Positions 49,823 to 58,891 of a stretch of DNA of 64,000 nt are shown here, piece after piece; positions within the stretch are counted from its first letter, which is position 1; every line of letters starts with the position of its first letter. Under the pieces are notes generated by a model that was not told the DNA's origin, did not search any database, and worked only from the letters and a program-made list of their open reading frames with translations. The DNA comes from Actinokineospora enzanensis DSM 44649 (lineage in GTDB: Bacteria; Actinomycetota; Actinomycetes; Mycobacteriales; Pseudonocardiaceae): positions 1 through 64,000 of the forward strand of contig NZ_KB894415.1 in assembly GCF_000374445.1 (NCBI RefSeq). Reading direction: 5' to 3'. Both the position numbers and the translations under genes were made by a program.

Positions 49823-52654
49823 TCACAGACCGAGCGTGGACTTCAGCACCGTTACGGCCACCCCGGCTCCGATCGACGTCGCGAGCCCGATGGCCCATGT
49901 ACCCGCGCTCTTGCCCAAAGCCCGGAGCCTGCGTTCGGTCCTGGGCGCGTCTCCCTCCTCAGCAGCTGCGATGGCCTCGTCGACCGATTCCAGTGCGTCC
50001 TTCTGCTCACCGGTCGCCGACTTGGCCACCATCTCACCCCGTAACTGCTTGAGCTGCTTGAGCAGCACCACGGGGTCGACGGCGGTGGTCTCGTCCGCGT
50101 CGAACGACACGCTCGCGACTGTGGCGTTGTCGCCAATCACACCGGCTTTGACCTCGCCCTGGAACGTGAACTTGCTGCCGCCATTCGTCACAGCTGCTCC
50201 TTTGTGCTTCGAACCTATGTAGACGACCGAGTCGTTGATCTGCACGCCGAGCGAGGGAGGTACCGTAGGCGATTCTTCCTCGGTCACCTGGCGCCTCGGC
50301 AGCACGGGTGGTCCGTACTGTGGTCGACGCGCGTCACCGCAACCGGTCATCGCGTCAGGGAGGACGGGCGCTACGTACGCGGGATTCGCCTCGCCCATCG
50401 TGCCCACGCGGTTGTCCCACTCGTACAGCAGCCGTGCCTTCATCTTCACGGGCGACCAGTCCGCTGTGTACTCGCCCAAGTACGCCGTCAGCCACTTGTG
50501 TGCGGTCTCAAGTTCACCGGCTTCCAGGGCCGCGAAGGACGCCAGCCACGCCTTGCCCTCGCGGAACTCCGACCTCCTGGAGTAGCGCTGGCTGTCGGGA
50601 ATCCGAGCCTCGATCAGCAACTGGTGGGCTTCCTTGGCGCGGCCGGTCGCGAGCAGGGCGATCGACTCGTAGGTCGCGAAGTTGATGTATCGCGGAGCGG
50701 AGCGGCGTGCGATCTTGGCCCTCTTCGCCGCCTCGTCCCACCGACCCTGGCACATCGCGAACGCGATCTTCGCCTGGTCCGCCTGCAGGGACAGATCAGG
50801 CTGCTTGTCCAGCCATCGGCACAGGTCCGCCAGCAACTGGTCGTCCGCCTCGACGGCGCAGTACGGGATCGCGGGTTCGATGAGGCGGAAGCAGTTCGAG
50901 CCCCGCACCCGCTTGCGTTCGAACGCCTGGCGCAAGTTCTCGACGGCGGTGCGGGTCTCACCGAGCGCGACCAAGCACATGGCGGGGTGCGTGAAGAACG
51001 AGAACCGGTGGTCCGAGCTGTCGTCCGCCACGTGCTTCACACGGCGCAGCGCCTCGTCCGCGATGTCGACGGGGGAGGTATCCCCGCGTGCGGCCCAGGC
51101 GATCTTCAGCCGCAGCATCCATGGGTAGAACGAGTCGAGCGTCTCCGTGGCCTTCTCCGCGTGGGTCAGGCCGCGTTCGAGATCGCCGTCGTCCTCGCGC
51201 ACCTGGAACAGGCGGGCCAGGTGGTAGCGCAGGTGCACGTTCTCGTGCCCGGTGTCGAAGTACGCCGTAAGCAGCTCGATGCGCGCGTCAAGTTCCATCC
51301 GCGACTCCGGCACGACGTGCCGGTACTCGGTGCCGAACCGCCGTTCGATGTCCGCGACGACCGGCTGGATCACCTGGGCGAACTCGGCCTGTGCCCCGGC
51401 GAGGACGTAGTGCCGCTGGATGCCTGCCAGTGCGATGGCGAGCCGTGCCTGGTGGACGTGGTCGCCGGGGTTGCGAACCACGAGGCCCTTGGCGAACCAG
51501 GCACCCGCGCGCAGGTGCGCGGCCTTCCACGCGTCCTCATCGTCGTGCAGCCGGACCCGGTCGACCTCCCGGACCGCGGGATGCACCTGGTACTGCGTGA
51601 CCCGCCGCCCCTGCGGTCCCCTCGTCCAGGACTCGACCAGGAACCGGCTGAACAGTTGGCGCGTGAGATCGTTGCTCTCGACGGGGGCGTCAATGCCTGT
51701 GACGGCTTGTACGAGGCCGGCCTCGGCCCAGTCCGCCAGCACCGACAGGTTCCGTAGCGCCGCTCGTGCCGCGTCCGGCATGCCCTGGACGGCCTTGGCG
51801 ACGAGCCCGTGCTCGACCCCGCGGACGAGTTCGGTGTCCACGGGCGCGGTCAGCGGTTCCGGTGGTCCGAGCAGGTCCTCCAGCAGGTGGTCGTCGGCCA
51901 GCAGCGCGCTCAGCAGCCGCAGGGCGCGGGGATTACGGCCCAGCCGGTTGACGACCTCGGCGTGCCGGTCCGCGGGCAGCACGTCCGCCCGTTTGTCCTC
52001 GGCGATCTGGCTGAGCGCGATCTTCAGCGCGTCCTGCTCCGCAGGCGGGTCGAGCCGCTGGGTGAGGAAGGGCTCCGTCCACAACGGGTCGATCTTGCGG
52101 TTCGAGACGATGAGCAGGCAGCCGCCCCGCGGGGTGCGCGTGGCAAGGTCTTGCAGCTTGTCCGCGAAGAACCGGAACGGGTGGGCCTTGTCATCGAGGC
52201 CACGCTGGAACTCGTCGATGACGACGATCGACTTCCTGGCGAGCAACGTCCGCACCGCGGCGAAGAACCCGCGCGAGTCGCGGATCTGTTCCTTGAGCCT
52301 CGGGTCGCCGATCGCCTCGTCACACTCCTCGAGCTTGCCGAAGAGGTGGGCTTCGAGGTCGACTGGTGATTCCGGCACATCGATCGAGATCGCGATCCCC
52401 TTGAAGCGGCGGACCAAGTTCAGCAGTGGCCAGACCACCTGCCTAGTCTTGCCGGTGCCGGACTCGCCGGTGAGGATCAGGCCCCGGTTTTCCCCGGACT
52501 CCCAGGCACCCCACAGGCGTTCGGCGACCTGGCGTCTCAATGGACCGTTGAGGTCTTTGAAGCGCGACATGCTGCCAATTGTGCCTGCGGTCACAGCGCC
52601 GGGCGGCGTTTTCGGGAGACCTGTGTCGGTATCCGGCGGTGGCTCACTCGTCAT
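49823..52654 (-). CDS. STAND-like NTPase with helical repeats and hydrophobic C-terminal helix
   Basis: A 943-residue protein. The AAA/STAND-type ATPase has Walker A TGESGTGKT at 62-70, Walker B IVVIDEF at 143-149 and a sensor strand CLLIVSNRK. A winged-helix-like region follows, then TPR-like helical repeats (about 430-770). A distinct C-terminal module of about 120 residues holds a beta-rich segment (SKFTFQGEVKAGVIGDNATV), a charged helical pair and a final hydrophobic helix (TWAIGLATSIGAGVAVTVL). Such proteins often act as sensors in conflict or signalling systems. Its ATG overlaps the stop of a 59-aa gene (ATGA). Confidence 0.75.
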   Translation of the reverse strand: MTSEPPPDTDTGLPKTPPGAVTAGTIGSMSRFKDLNGPLRRQVAERLWGAWESGENRGLILTGESGTGKTRQVVWPLLNLVRRFKGIAISIDVPESPVDLEAHLFGKLEECDEAIGDPRLKEQIRDSRGFFAAVRTLLARKSIVVIDEFQRGLDDKAHPFRFFADKLQDLATRTPRGGCLLIVSNRKIDPLWTEPFLTQRLDPPAEQDALKIALSQIAEDKRADVLPADRHAEVVNRLGRNPRALRLLSALLADDHLLEDLLGPPEPLTAPVDTELVRGVEHGLVAKAVQGMPDAARAALRNLSVLADWAEAGLVQAVTGIDAPVESNDLTRQLFSRFLVESWTRGPQGRRVTQYQVHPAVREVDRVRLHDDEDAWKAAHLRAGAWFAKGLVVRNPGDHVHQARLAIALAGIQRHYVLAGAQAEFAQVIQPVVADIERRFGTEYRHVVPESRMELDARIELLTAYFDTGHENVHLRYHLARLFQVREDDGDLERGLTHAEKATETLDSFYPWMLRLKIAWAARGDTSPVDIADEALRRVKHVADDSSDHRFSFFTHPAMCLVALGETRTAVENLRQAFERKRVRGSNCFRLIEPAIPYCAVEADDQLLADLCRWLDKQPDLSLQADQAKIAFAMCQGRWDEAAKRAKIARRSAPRYINFATYESIALLATGRAKEAHQLLIEARIPDSQRYSRRSEFREGKAWLASFAALEAGELETAHKWLTAYLGEYTADWSPVKMKARLLYEWDNRVGTMGEANPAYVAPVLPDAMTGCGDARRPQYGPPVLPRRQVTEEESPTVPPSLGVQINDSVVYIGSKHKGAAVTNGGSKFTFQGEVKAGVIGDNATVASVSFDADETTAVDPVVLLKQLKQLRGEMVAKSATGEQKDALESVDEAIAAAEEGDAPRTERRLRALGKSAGTWAIGLATSIGAGVAVTVLKSTLGL

Positions 52655-52830
52655 GATCCCGCAAGTCCGACCCGGGGAGGGCTACGCGAAGTACCTGCTG
52701 GTGATCTACGCAGCCGCGGCAGGCGAGTCGCACCGTCGAGCACCTCGGGGCGCCCCTTGACTTCGGCGGCACCCTCGGGTACAGCGGACCATTCGGGGAA
52801 GATTTTCGTGTTGCGGAGGTCGGGTGTCAC
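52651..52830 (-). CDS. 59-residue protein linking the membrane-protein and STAND NTPase genes
   Basis: A 59-codon frame whose GTG start overlaps the stop of the membrane-protein gene (GTGA) and whose stop overlaps the start of the STAND NTPase (ATGA). The product begins MTPDLRNTKIFPEWSAVPEG, continues GRPEVLDGATRLPRL and has a Ser/Pro/Arg-rich tail. Overlaps at both ends argue for a real, translationally coupled gene, although no domain is recognised. The alternative is a chance frame in a 172-bp gap. Confidence 0.5.
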   Translation of the reverse strand: MTPDLRNTKIFPEWSAVPEGAAEVKGRPEVLDGATRLPRLRRSPAGTSRSPPRVGLAGS

Positions 52831-54272
52831 GTTGTAGCGGGGGTGGGGTTCTGTTCTTGTTGGTCCGCACTGGTTGCTGGATCTTCCTCGGGGATGGATG
52901 CGCGCGGGAGCAGGGAGATGATTCCGAACATCAGACCTAAGAGTGTTGCGAATAGGGCTGGGTTCTGGTGTTTCACGCCCTCGACTCCCTCTGCCAGGGA
53001 TGCCAGCACCAACTCGCTCATTGCCACCCCCAGCAGCATCAGGATCAGGATGCCCAGGTCACCCCGATCCCGGCCCCGCAACGCCCGGATCCCCAGATAC
53101 GCGATGAGCAGCCACAACGGGATCACGACATAGAATCCCAGTGGAGCAACCAACGCGGTCGGGCCGGAGAGGACAGGGACCCGATACTCCTTCTCCTCCC
53201 ACCCCTGTCCCGCCTCCATGGGAAAGTTCCCCAGATTCGGCACCCGAGCGGCCAGCATGTTACTCGCCCCCACATCCAAGATCTGCCAAGTCCGCAGCGG
53301 ATGCGTCGAGTAATACCTCAGGATATTGTGGTTCGAGATCTTGTCCCGATACTTCGGATAGTCCGGATCCTTCGTAGCAGGCCGCGCCGACCAAAACCCG
53401 GTACCGATGTACTCGGCAAAATGCGCGGGTAACCCGAGCGCGGCCAAGTCCCCATAAGTGTCATGCTTGCCATCGAGGATGCTATCGAAAATGGCATGGT
53501 AGGCATTGGCCTCGCGATAATCCTCGTTGGCAAGGTCACCGGTCCCCTGCAGGGCGGCCGTCCCCGCCCCCACCACGAAGATGACCATCACCGGCAGCGC
53601 CCACCGAGCCAACCCGCGACGTCGGTCCCACAGGATGAATGCCAGCATTGCCAGTACCAGCAGTGGAAGTACCAACAGCGTCTGCGACTTGGCATTGACC
53701 CCGATCACACCACCCGCCGCGACCAACGCCGCACCGAACCATCGAGCCAGACCGTCCCGGCGCAGCAGCAGCATGCCCGCACAAACCAGCAGGATGCCGA
53801 CAAACACGGCACCCTCACTCAAAATCGACGTGAAGTACCCGAAGAACGCCGAGTCCAGCGCGACCAGTGCGATGAGGATGCCGGCTAGAACCCGGTAGAT
53901 CGGCCGCGCGGGTAGCGAGTGGGTGATGACCGTCAGGCTGAGAGCGACCAGAACCGCGCAAATGGCGCCAACAAGCAATAAATGCAGGCCAGGCGCCATG
54001 CCCAGCACGCCGCCGACCCATATGGCGAAACGGTCGATCCAGAACTGGGAGCTGATGTAGTCGCTCGGGCACATGCTGCCGGTCGGGTAGAACAGGCGGA
54101 CCGAGCCTTCGAGTACCGCGCTCGACTCCGATGTGCCCAGGCCCAGTTTGCAAATCAGGCGCCAGCCGTCGCCGTTGTCCGCGATGCCGATGGGGACCGG
54201 GAGCAACCAGCGGATGCCGATCGCGGTGAGCCAGAGGACGAAAGTTCCGGTGGGTACCCATCGCTTCCACAC
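52827..54272 (-). CDS. Polytopic membrane protein, WsfD-like (putative glycan biosynthesis)
   Basis: A 481-residue protein with about ten to eleven membrane helices. The first long extracytoplasmic loop contains GIADNGDGWRL and a pair of cysteines; a second loop near 260-350 has IFDSILDGKHDTYGDLAALG and RYYSTHPLRTWQIL. This resembles WsfD-type hexose transferases (GT-C-like) in some annotations, but I am not sure. The C-terminal tail is Pro/Gln/Glu-rich. I use the GTG at 54272, eight bases after TACCCT; a frame open to 54299 would include the promoter. Downstream genes overlap it. Confidence 0.65.
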   Translation of the reverse strand: MWKRWVPTGTFVLWLTAIGIRWLLPVPIGIADNGDGWRLICKLGLGTSESSAVLEGSVRLFYPTGSMCPSDYISSQFWIDRFAIWVGGVLGMAPGLHLLLVGAICAVLVALSLTVITHSLPARPIYRVLAGILIALVALDSAFFGYFTSILSEGAVFVGILLVCAGMLLLRRDGLARWFGAALVAAGGVIGVNAKSQTLLVLPLLVLAMLAFILWDRRRGLARWALPVMVIFVVGAGTAALQGTGDLANEDYREANAYHAIFDSILDGKHDTYGDLAALGLPAHFAEYIGTGFWSARPATKDPDYPKYRDKISNHNILRYYSTHPLRTWQILDVGASNMLAARVPNLGNFPMEAGQGWEEKEYRVPVLSGPTALVAPLGFYVVIPLWLLIAYLGIRALRGRDRGDLGILILMLLGVAMSELVLASLAEGVEGVKHQNPALFATLLGLMFGIISLLPRASIPEEDPATSADQQEQNPTPATT

Positions 54273-54280
54273 CGCACCGG

Positions 54281-54309
54281 AGGGTAGTGATCGCCGCACA
54301 TATCGTCAA
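54281..54309 (-). promoter_or_regulatory. Promoter of the membrane protein/STAND cassette
   Basis: On the minus strand TTGACG (54309-54304) and TACCCT (54286-54281) are 17 bp apart, an excellent sigma-A-type match. The start codon at 54272 is eight bases on, so the transcript would be leaderless. Confidence 0.65.
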
Positions 54310-54320
54310 ACAAGTGTTTG
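54307..54320. promoter_or_regulatory. Palindromic operator overlapping the -35 element
   Basis: CAAACAAGTGTTTG has perfect 6-bp arms around two bases and overlaps the upstream edge of the -35 hexamer of the cassette promoter. A repressor binding here would block RNA polymerase. No regulator gene is adjacent. Confidence 0.55.
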
Positions 54321-54349
54321 TTAGTGGCACACTACGTAATCCTCAATGA

Positions 54350-54389
54350 CACAGGGTGCGGTCTCCTCGCCGGGAGACCGCACCCTGTG
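54350..54389. terminator. 17-bp hairpin terminator
   Basis: Arms 54350-54366 and 54373-54389 are perfectly complementary with a 6-base loop. It lies past the stop of the minus-strand aminopeptidase gene at 54405 and insulates the cassette promoter. Confidence 0.88.
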
Positions 54390-54404
54390 CGCTGAATGGA
54401 CTAA

Positions 54405-55934
54405 TCAGCTGGTCGATTCGTCACCGGTGGCGGCCGGGGCGAAGGCGCGGGATGCCTTGGCCGTCAAACGGGCCTGGGCGCGAGCCGCGCGGGGCGGGAC
54501 GCCGTTGATTTCCTCGGTGGAGATGGCGTAGGACGCGACTGCCCAGGCGACGGCGTCGGCGTTGCGGTCCAGCGCGGTGCGGTCCAGGTTGCCCAGGTTG
54601 TCGCACTTGGCGTGGTAGCACTTGTCGTAGGCGACGCCGACCTGGCCGCCCCACTTGTCCGCCTGGGCCTGGGTCTTGATGCCCTCGGCGCCGGTCGCGA
54701 CGCCGCCTGCGGGGATGCCGTTCTTGATGAACTCGCCGTAGTCCGAGCGGCCGTTGAACGGGGAGCCCTCGGTCGGGACGCCGATCGCGCCGAGGAACGT
54801 GGCCAGCTGGGCCTCGATCTGCGCCGAACCGTACGGGCCCGCGGTGCCGGTGCCGGTGGAGTTGTCACCGTCGTAGACGAAGTAGCCCGCGTTCGGCGAG
54901 GCGAGCATGTCGAAGTTCAGGTACAGCGCGATGTCCAGCTGGCGCTCGAACGGCAGCGACTGCACGTACTTCGTCGACCCGACCAGGCCCAGCTCCTCGG
55001 CGCTCCACCAGGCGAAGCGGACCGAGTTGTTGACCTTCGGGGAGCCGCCCAGCTGCAACGCCGTCTCCAGCAGCGCCGCGCTGCCCGAGCCGTTGTCGTT
55101 GATGCCGGGGCCCGCGACGACGCTGTCCAGGTGCGAGCCCGCCATGACCACGTTGTCCTTGCGGCCGGTCTTGGTCTGCGCGATCACGTTGTACGTGGTG
55201 CGCTCCTCGCGCAGCGCGCGCAGCTCGACCGACACCGTGGCGACACCGGAGGCCGCCAAGGCCTCACCGTCCGCCTTGGAGATGCCGCCGGTGGGCAGCT
55301 TGGCCGCGGCCGGGTCGCTGAGCGTGCCGGACAGCGGGCCGTCCACGTTGTTGTAGATGACCACCGCGATGGCCCCGGCCTCGGCGGCCGCGGACTGCTT
55401 CTGGGCGAACGGGCACCCGCCGCGCTGGACCAGGACCACCTTGCCGGTGACGGCGGTGTAGTCGGTCGCCTCGCAGCCCGGGGTGGCGTCCAGCGGGATT
55501 ACCGCCAACGGCGCGGTCACGCCCCCGACCGGGGTGGACAGGCTGTAGGTCATGATCGAGATCGGCACGTCCTTGCCAGCCGCGGACAGCTTCTGCGCCA
55601 AGGTCTGCACGAAGGTGAAGGGGAACGACTGCCTGGTGACGTCGAACCCGGCCTCGACGAGCTTGCCCTCCACGTACTCGGCCGACTGGTCGAACCCCGG
55701 CGTCCCGGCCGCCCGGGTGCCGCCGGTGCGGTCGGCGAACCGCTGGAACGCTTGCAGGTGCCGGTTCGCGCCCGCCCCGGTCACCCGGGTGACCAGGTTC
55801 CTGGCGAGCGCGGGTCCGTCGGGGAGCTCGGCGGACGCGGTCGGCGCCGCCGAGGACGGGATGGCGGTGAACGCGACCGCGCCGGTGGCCGCGAGGATGG
55901 CGGCACCGAGGCGGAATGACTTGCTTCTTGGCAT
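54405..55934 (-). CDS. Secreted M28 aminopeptidase (first of a tandem pair)
   Basis: A 509-residue exported zinc aminopeptidase. The signal peptide ends near IPSSAAP. A PA domain (about 130-250, with GCPFAQKQSAAAEAGAIAVV) precedes the M28 catalytic domain with SHLDSVVAGPGINDNGSGSA, WWSAEELGLVGSTKYV and LNFDMLASPN, which supply the zinc ligands and the general base. It is close to the paralogue at 56176 and to Streptomyces griseus aminopeptidase S. The ATG at 55934 follows GAGGGG. Probably extracellular peptide scavenging. Confidence 0.92.
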   Translation of the reverse strand: MPRSKSFRLGAAILAATGAVAFTAIPSSAAPTASAELPDGPALARNLVTRVTGAGANRHLQAFQRFADRTGGTRAAGTPGFDQSAEYVEGKLVEAGFDVTRQSFPFTFVQTLAQKLSAAGKDVPISIMTYSLSTPVGGVTAPLAVIPLDATPGCEATDYTAVTGKVVLVQRGGCPFAQKQSAAAEAGAIAVVIYNNVDGPLSGTLSDPAAAKLPTGGISKADGEALAASGVATVSVELRALREERTTYNVIAQTKTGRKDNVVMAGSHLDSVVAGPGINDNGSGSAALLETALQLGGSPKVNNSVRFAWWSAEELGLVGSTKYVQSLPFERQLDIALYLNFDMLASPNAGYFVYDGDNSTGTGTAGPYGSAQIEAQLATFLGAIGVPTEGSPFNGRSDYGEFIKNGIPAGGVATGAEGIKTQAQADKWGGQVGVAYDKCYHAKCDNLGNLDRTALDRNADAVAWAVASYAISTEEINGVPPRAARAQARLTAKASRAFAPAATGDESTS

Positions 55935-56098
55935 GCGGGTCCCCTCGTTCACGGGTCAGCACGACCGCAACGCGTGACCTCCCCGACGCGGTCCGTGTTC
56001 CGGCGTGATGGCCACCATCGCCTGCCGGTCCGGCCTGGTCAAGAGTCGGTCATTGCCACCCAAACCAGCTCGGCCGCCCGCGCGACCCCCATTCCTGC

Positions 56099-56136
56099 GG
56101 AAAGGCCCCGCGGCGTGGTCGCCACGGGGCCTTTCC
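56099..56136. terminator. Hairpin terminator between the aminopeptidase genes
   Basis: GGAAAGGCCCCG (56099-56110) pairs with CGGGGCCTTTCC (56125-56136), followed on the minus strand by a short region upstream of the next gene. It terminates the upstream minus-strand aminopeptidase gene. Confidence 0.82.
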
Positions 56137-56175
56137 TTAGGCTGAATGCCGCAGGCGCGGCACAGATAACGATTT

Positions 56176-57723
56176 CTACGCGGTCACGCCGTGCGCCACG
56201 GGCGCCGTCTTGACCCGGCTGGTCTGGGTCTTGATCAGCGTCTTGCGGGCCGCCGCCTTGGCCGCCTTCGCGGCCGCGTTCTTCGGCGGAACGCCGTTGA
56301 TGTCCTCGGTGCTGATCGCGTAGGACGCGGTCACCCAGGCGATCGCGTCGGCGTTGCGGTCCAGCGCGACGCGGTCCAGGTTGCCCAGGTTGTCGCACTT
56401 GGAGTGGTAGCACTTGTCGTAGGCGACACCCGCCTGGCCACCCCACTTGTCCGCCTGGGCCTGGGTCTTGATGCCCTCGGCGCCGGTGAACAGGCCACCG
56501 GCCGGGATGCCCTGGGCGATGAACTCGCCGTAGTCGGAGCGGCCGTCGAAGTCGGTGCCCTCGGTGGGCACGCCGGTGGTGTTCAGGAAGCCTGCCAGCG
56601 CGGACTCGATCTGCGCGGAGCCGTACGGACCCTCACCGGAGCCGACGCCGTCGGAGTTGTCGCCGTCGTAGACGAAGTAGGCCGCGTTCGGCGAGGCGGT
56701 CATGTCGAAGTTCAGGTACAGCGCGATGTCCAGCTGCTGGTCGAAGCTCAGCGACTGCACGTACTTGGTGGACCCGACCAGGCCCAGCTCCTCGGCGCCC
56801 CACCAGGCGAAGCGGACCGAGTTGTTGACCTTGGGCGAGCCGCCCAGCTGCAGCGCGGTCTCCAGCAGCGTGGCGCTACCCGAGCCGTTGTCGTTGATGC
56901 CCGGTCCGGCCTCGACCGAGTCGAGGTGCGCGCCCGCCATCACGACGTTGTTCTTCCGGCCCGTGGTGGTCTGCGCGATGATGTTGCGCGCGGGCTTCTC
57001 CACGGTGTGGAACCGCATGTCCACGGTGGTGGTCACGCCGTTCTTGCCGAACAGCGTGTCGCCGTCGGCCTTGCTGACGCCGCCGGTGGGCAGCACGCCG
57101 CCCTCGCCAAGGGTGACGCCCTTGAGCTGGCCGTCCACGTTGTTGGCGACCAGCACCGCCTTGGCGCCCGCGGCCGCGGCGTTGGCCTGCTTCTGGTTGA
57201 AGGTGCAGGCGCCGCGGCGGACCAGCACGATCGCGCCCTGGGTGGGCAGACCGGCGAAGTCGCTCGCCTCGCAGCCAGGGGTGGCGTCCTGCGGGATGGT
57301 CACCAGCGGGCCGGTGATGCCGCCGACGGGGGTCTGCGGGGACTCCTCCATCGGGAACGCGTCGACCTTGGTGCCGCCCGCGTCGGCGAACGCGGCGTCG
57401 CTGATCTGCACGGGGTAGGTGAACTCAGGGGTGCTCACCTCGAACCCGGCGCCGCGCAGCAGGCCCGCGACGTAGTCGACGCTCTGCTCGAAGCCGGGCG
57501 TGCCCACGGCGCGGGTGCCGTTGTTCTTGTCGGCGATGCGCTGCAGGGCGATCAGGTGCCGGTTGATGCCGCTGGCGGTGACCTTCTTGGTCAGGTTGCG
57601 CGCCAGCGCGGGGCCATCCGGCAGCTGGACCTGGGCGGTGGCGGGCACGGTGGTGAACGCGAGCCCGGCGCAGGCGGCGAGCAGGACCGCACCCGCCCGA
57701 ACCGATGTCCTGGGGGACGACAT
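56176..57723 (-). CDS. Secreted M28 aminopeptidase (second of a tandem pair)
   Basis: A 515-residue paralogue of the neighbouring enzyme with the same order: signal peptide (AVLLAACAGLAFTTVPATA), PA domain with GACTFNQKQANAAAAGAKAV, then the M28 core with AHLDSVEAGPGINDNGSGSA and WWGAEELGLVGSTKYV. The conserved C-terminal CYHSKCDNLGNLD is shared with the first copy. The ATG at 57723 follows AAGGGAAG. Each copy has its own terminator, so they may be expressed separately. Divergence in the N-terminal half and PA domain suggests different substrates. Confidence 0.92.
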   Translation of the reverse strand: MSSPRTSVRAGAVLLAACAGLAFTTVPATAQVQLPDGPALARNLTKKVTASGINRHLIALQRIADKNNGTRAVGTPGFEQSVDYVAGLLRGAGFEVSTPEFTYPVQISDAAFADAGGTKVDAFPMEESPQTPVGGITGPLVTIPQDATPGCEASDFAGLPTQGAIVLVRRGACTFNQKQANAAAAGAKAVLVANNVDGQLKGVTLGEGGVLPTGGVSKADGDTLFGKNGVTTTVDMRFHTVEKPARNIIAQTTTGRKNNVVMAGAHLDSVEAGPGINDNGSGSATLLETALQLGGSPKVNNSVRFAWWGAEELGLVGSTKYVQSLSFDQQLDIALYLNFDMTASPNAAYFVYDGDNSDGVGSGEGPYGSAQIESALAGFLNTTGVPTEGTDFDGRSDYGEFIAQGIPAGGLFTGAEGIKTQAQADKWGGQAGVAYDKCYHSKCDNLGNLDRVALDRNADAIAWVTASYAISTEDINGVPPKNAAAKAAKAAARKTLIKTQTSRVKTAPVAHGVTA

Positions 57724-57934
57724 GGGCAACTTCCCTTCGTGGGGGTGAAAGTGCCGGCTCATGACGGACCCCCGACCCGACCCTCGCGATCCGGCGAGCG
57801 TGACTCTTGCTCGCCACACGCCGCTGGTCAAGAGTTCAGGTTGGACTTGTGACCTTGGCGGACGACCGGTCGAAACGGGACGATCGCGGCTATCCACCGG
57901 CGGCGCGCGACCCGTGCGGCGATACCGTTGCGGT

Positions 57935-58891
57935 ATGCGTGCCATCACGATCAGCGAACCCGGCGGCCCCGAGGTGCTGCGCTGGAGCGAGGTGCCCGAC
58001 CCGGTCGCCGGTTCCGGCGAGGTGGTGCTGCGGGTCGCGGCCACCGCGGTGAACCGCGCGGACCTGTTGCAGCGCAAGGGCTTCTACCCGCCGCCGCCCG
58101 GCGCGAGCGAGATCCTTGGCCTGGAGTGCTCCGGCACGATCGTCGAGATCGGGCCCGAGGTGGGGCATTGGCGGGTCGGCGACGAGGTGTGTGCGTTGCT
58201 CGCGGGCGGTGGTTACGCGGAGAAGGTCGCCGTCCCGGCCGGACAGCTGCTCCCGGTGCCGTCCGTAGTGGACCTCGTGACCGCAGGTGGCCTGCCCGAG
58301 GTGGCGTGCACCGTTTGGTCCAACGTCGTGCTCACCGCGCACCTGTCCGAAGGGGAAACCCTGCTGGTGCACGGGGGTGCGGGCGGGATCGGCACGCATG
58401 CCATTCAGGTGGCCAAGGCGCTCGGCGCGACCGTCGCGGTGACCGCCGGTTCAGCCGAACGGCTCAGCCGTTGCGCCGAACTGGGGGCCGACATCACGCT
58501 GGACTATCGCGAGAGTGCGTTCGAGGACGAAGTGGACGCCGATGTCATCCTGGACAACATGGGCGCCAAGTACTTGCGCCGCAACGTCTCGGCGCTCAAG
58601 CGGCACGGCAGGCTGGTGGTGATCGGCATGCAGGGCGGCACGACCGGCGAGCTGGACCTGTCCGCGCTGCTGCGCAAGAACGCGACGGTCACCGCCACGA
58701 GCCTGCGCTACCGGCCGGTGGCGGAGAAGGCCGCGATCGCCGCCGAGGTGGCCGAGTACGTGTGGCCGATGCTGGCCGACGGCCGGGTGGTGCCGGTGAC
58801 GCACGCGCAGCTGCCGTTGTCCGAGGCCGCGGCGGCGCACCGGATGCTCGACGAGGGCGGCGTGTTCGGGAAGATTGTCTTGACGGTCTAA
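57935..58891 (+). CDS. NAD(P)H:quinone oxidoreductase (zinc-independent MDR, PIG3-like)
   Basis: A 318-residue medium-chain reductase: the GroES-like domain has AVNRADLLQRKGFYPPPPG and GLECSGTIVEIG; the Rossmann domain has HGGAGGIGTHAIQVAKALGA; LDNMGAKYLRRNVSAL follows. No zinc-binding cysteine set. It corresponds to M. tuberculosis Rv3777 in position (from memory). The ATG at 57935 has TACCGT six bases upstream and no ribosome-binding site. It converges with the PLP-fold gene by a four-base overlap. Substrate probably quinones or enones. Confidence 0.88.
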   Translation: MRAITISEPGGPEVLRWSEVPDPVAGSGEVVLRVAATAVNRADLLQRKGFYPPPPGASEILGLECSGTIVEIGPEVGHWRVGDEVCALLAGGGYAEKVAVPAGQLLPVPSVVDLVTAGGLPEVACTVWSNVVLTAHLSEGETLLVHGGAGGIGTHAIQVAKALGATVAVTAGSAERLSRCAELGADITLDYRESAFEDEVDADVILDNMGAKYLRRNVSALKRHGRLVVIGMQGGTTGELDLSALLRKNATVTATSLRYRPVAEKAAIAAEVAEYVWPMLADGRVVPVTHAQLPLSEAAAAHRMLDEGGVFGKIVLTV

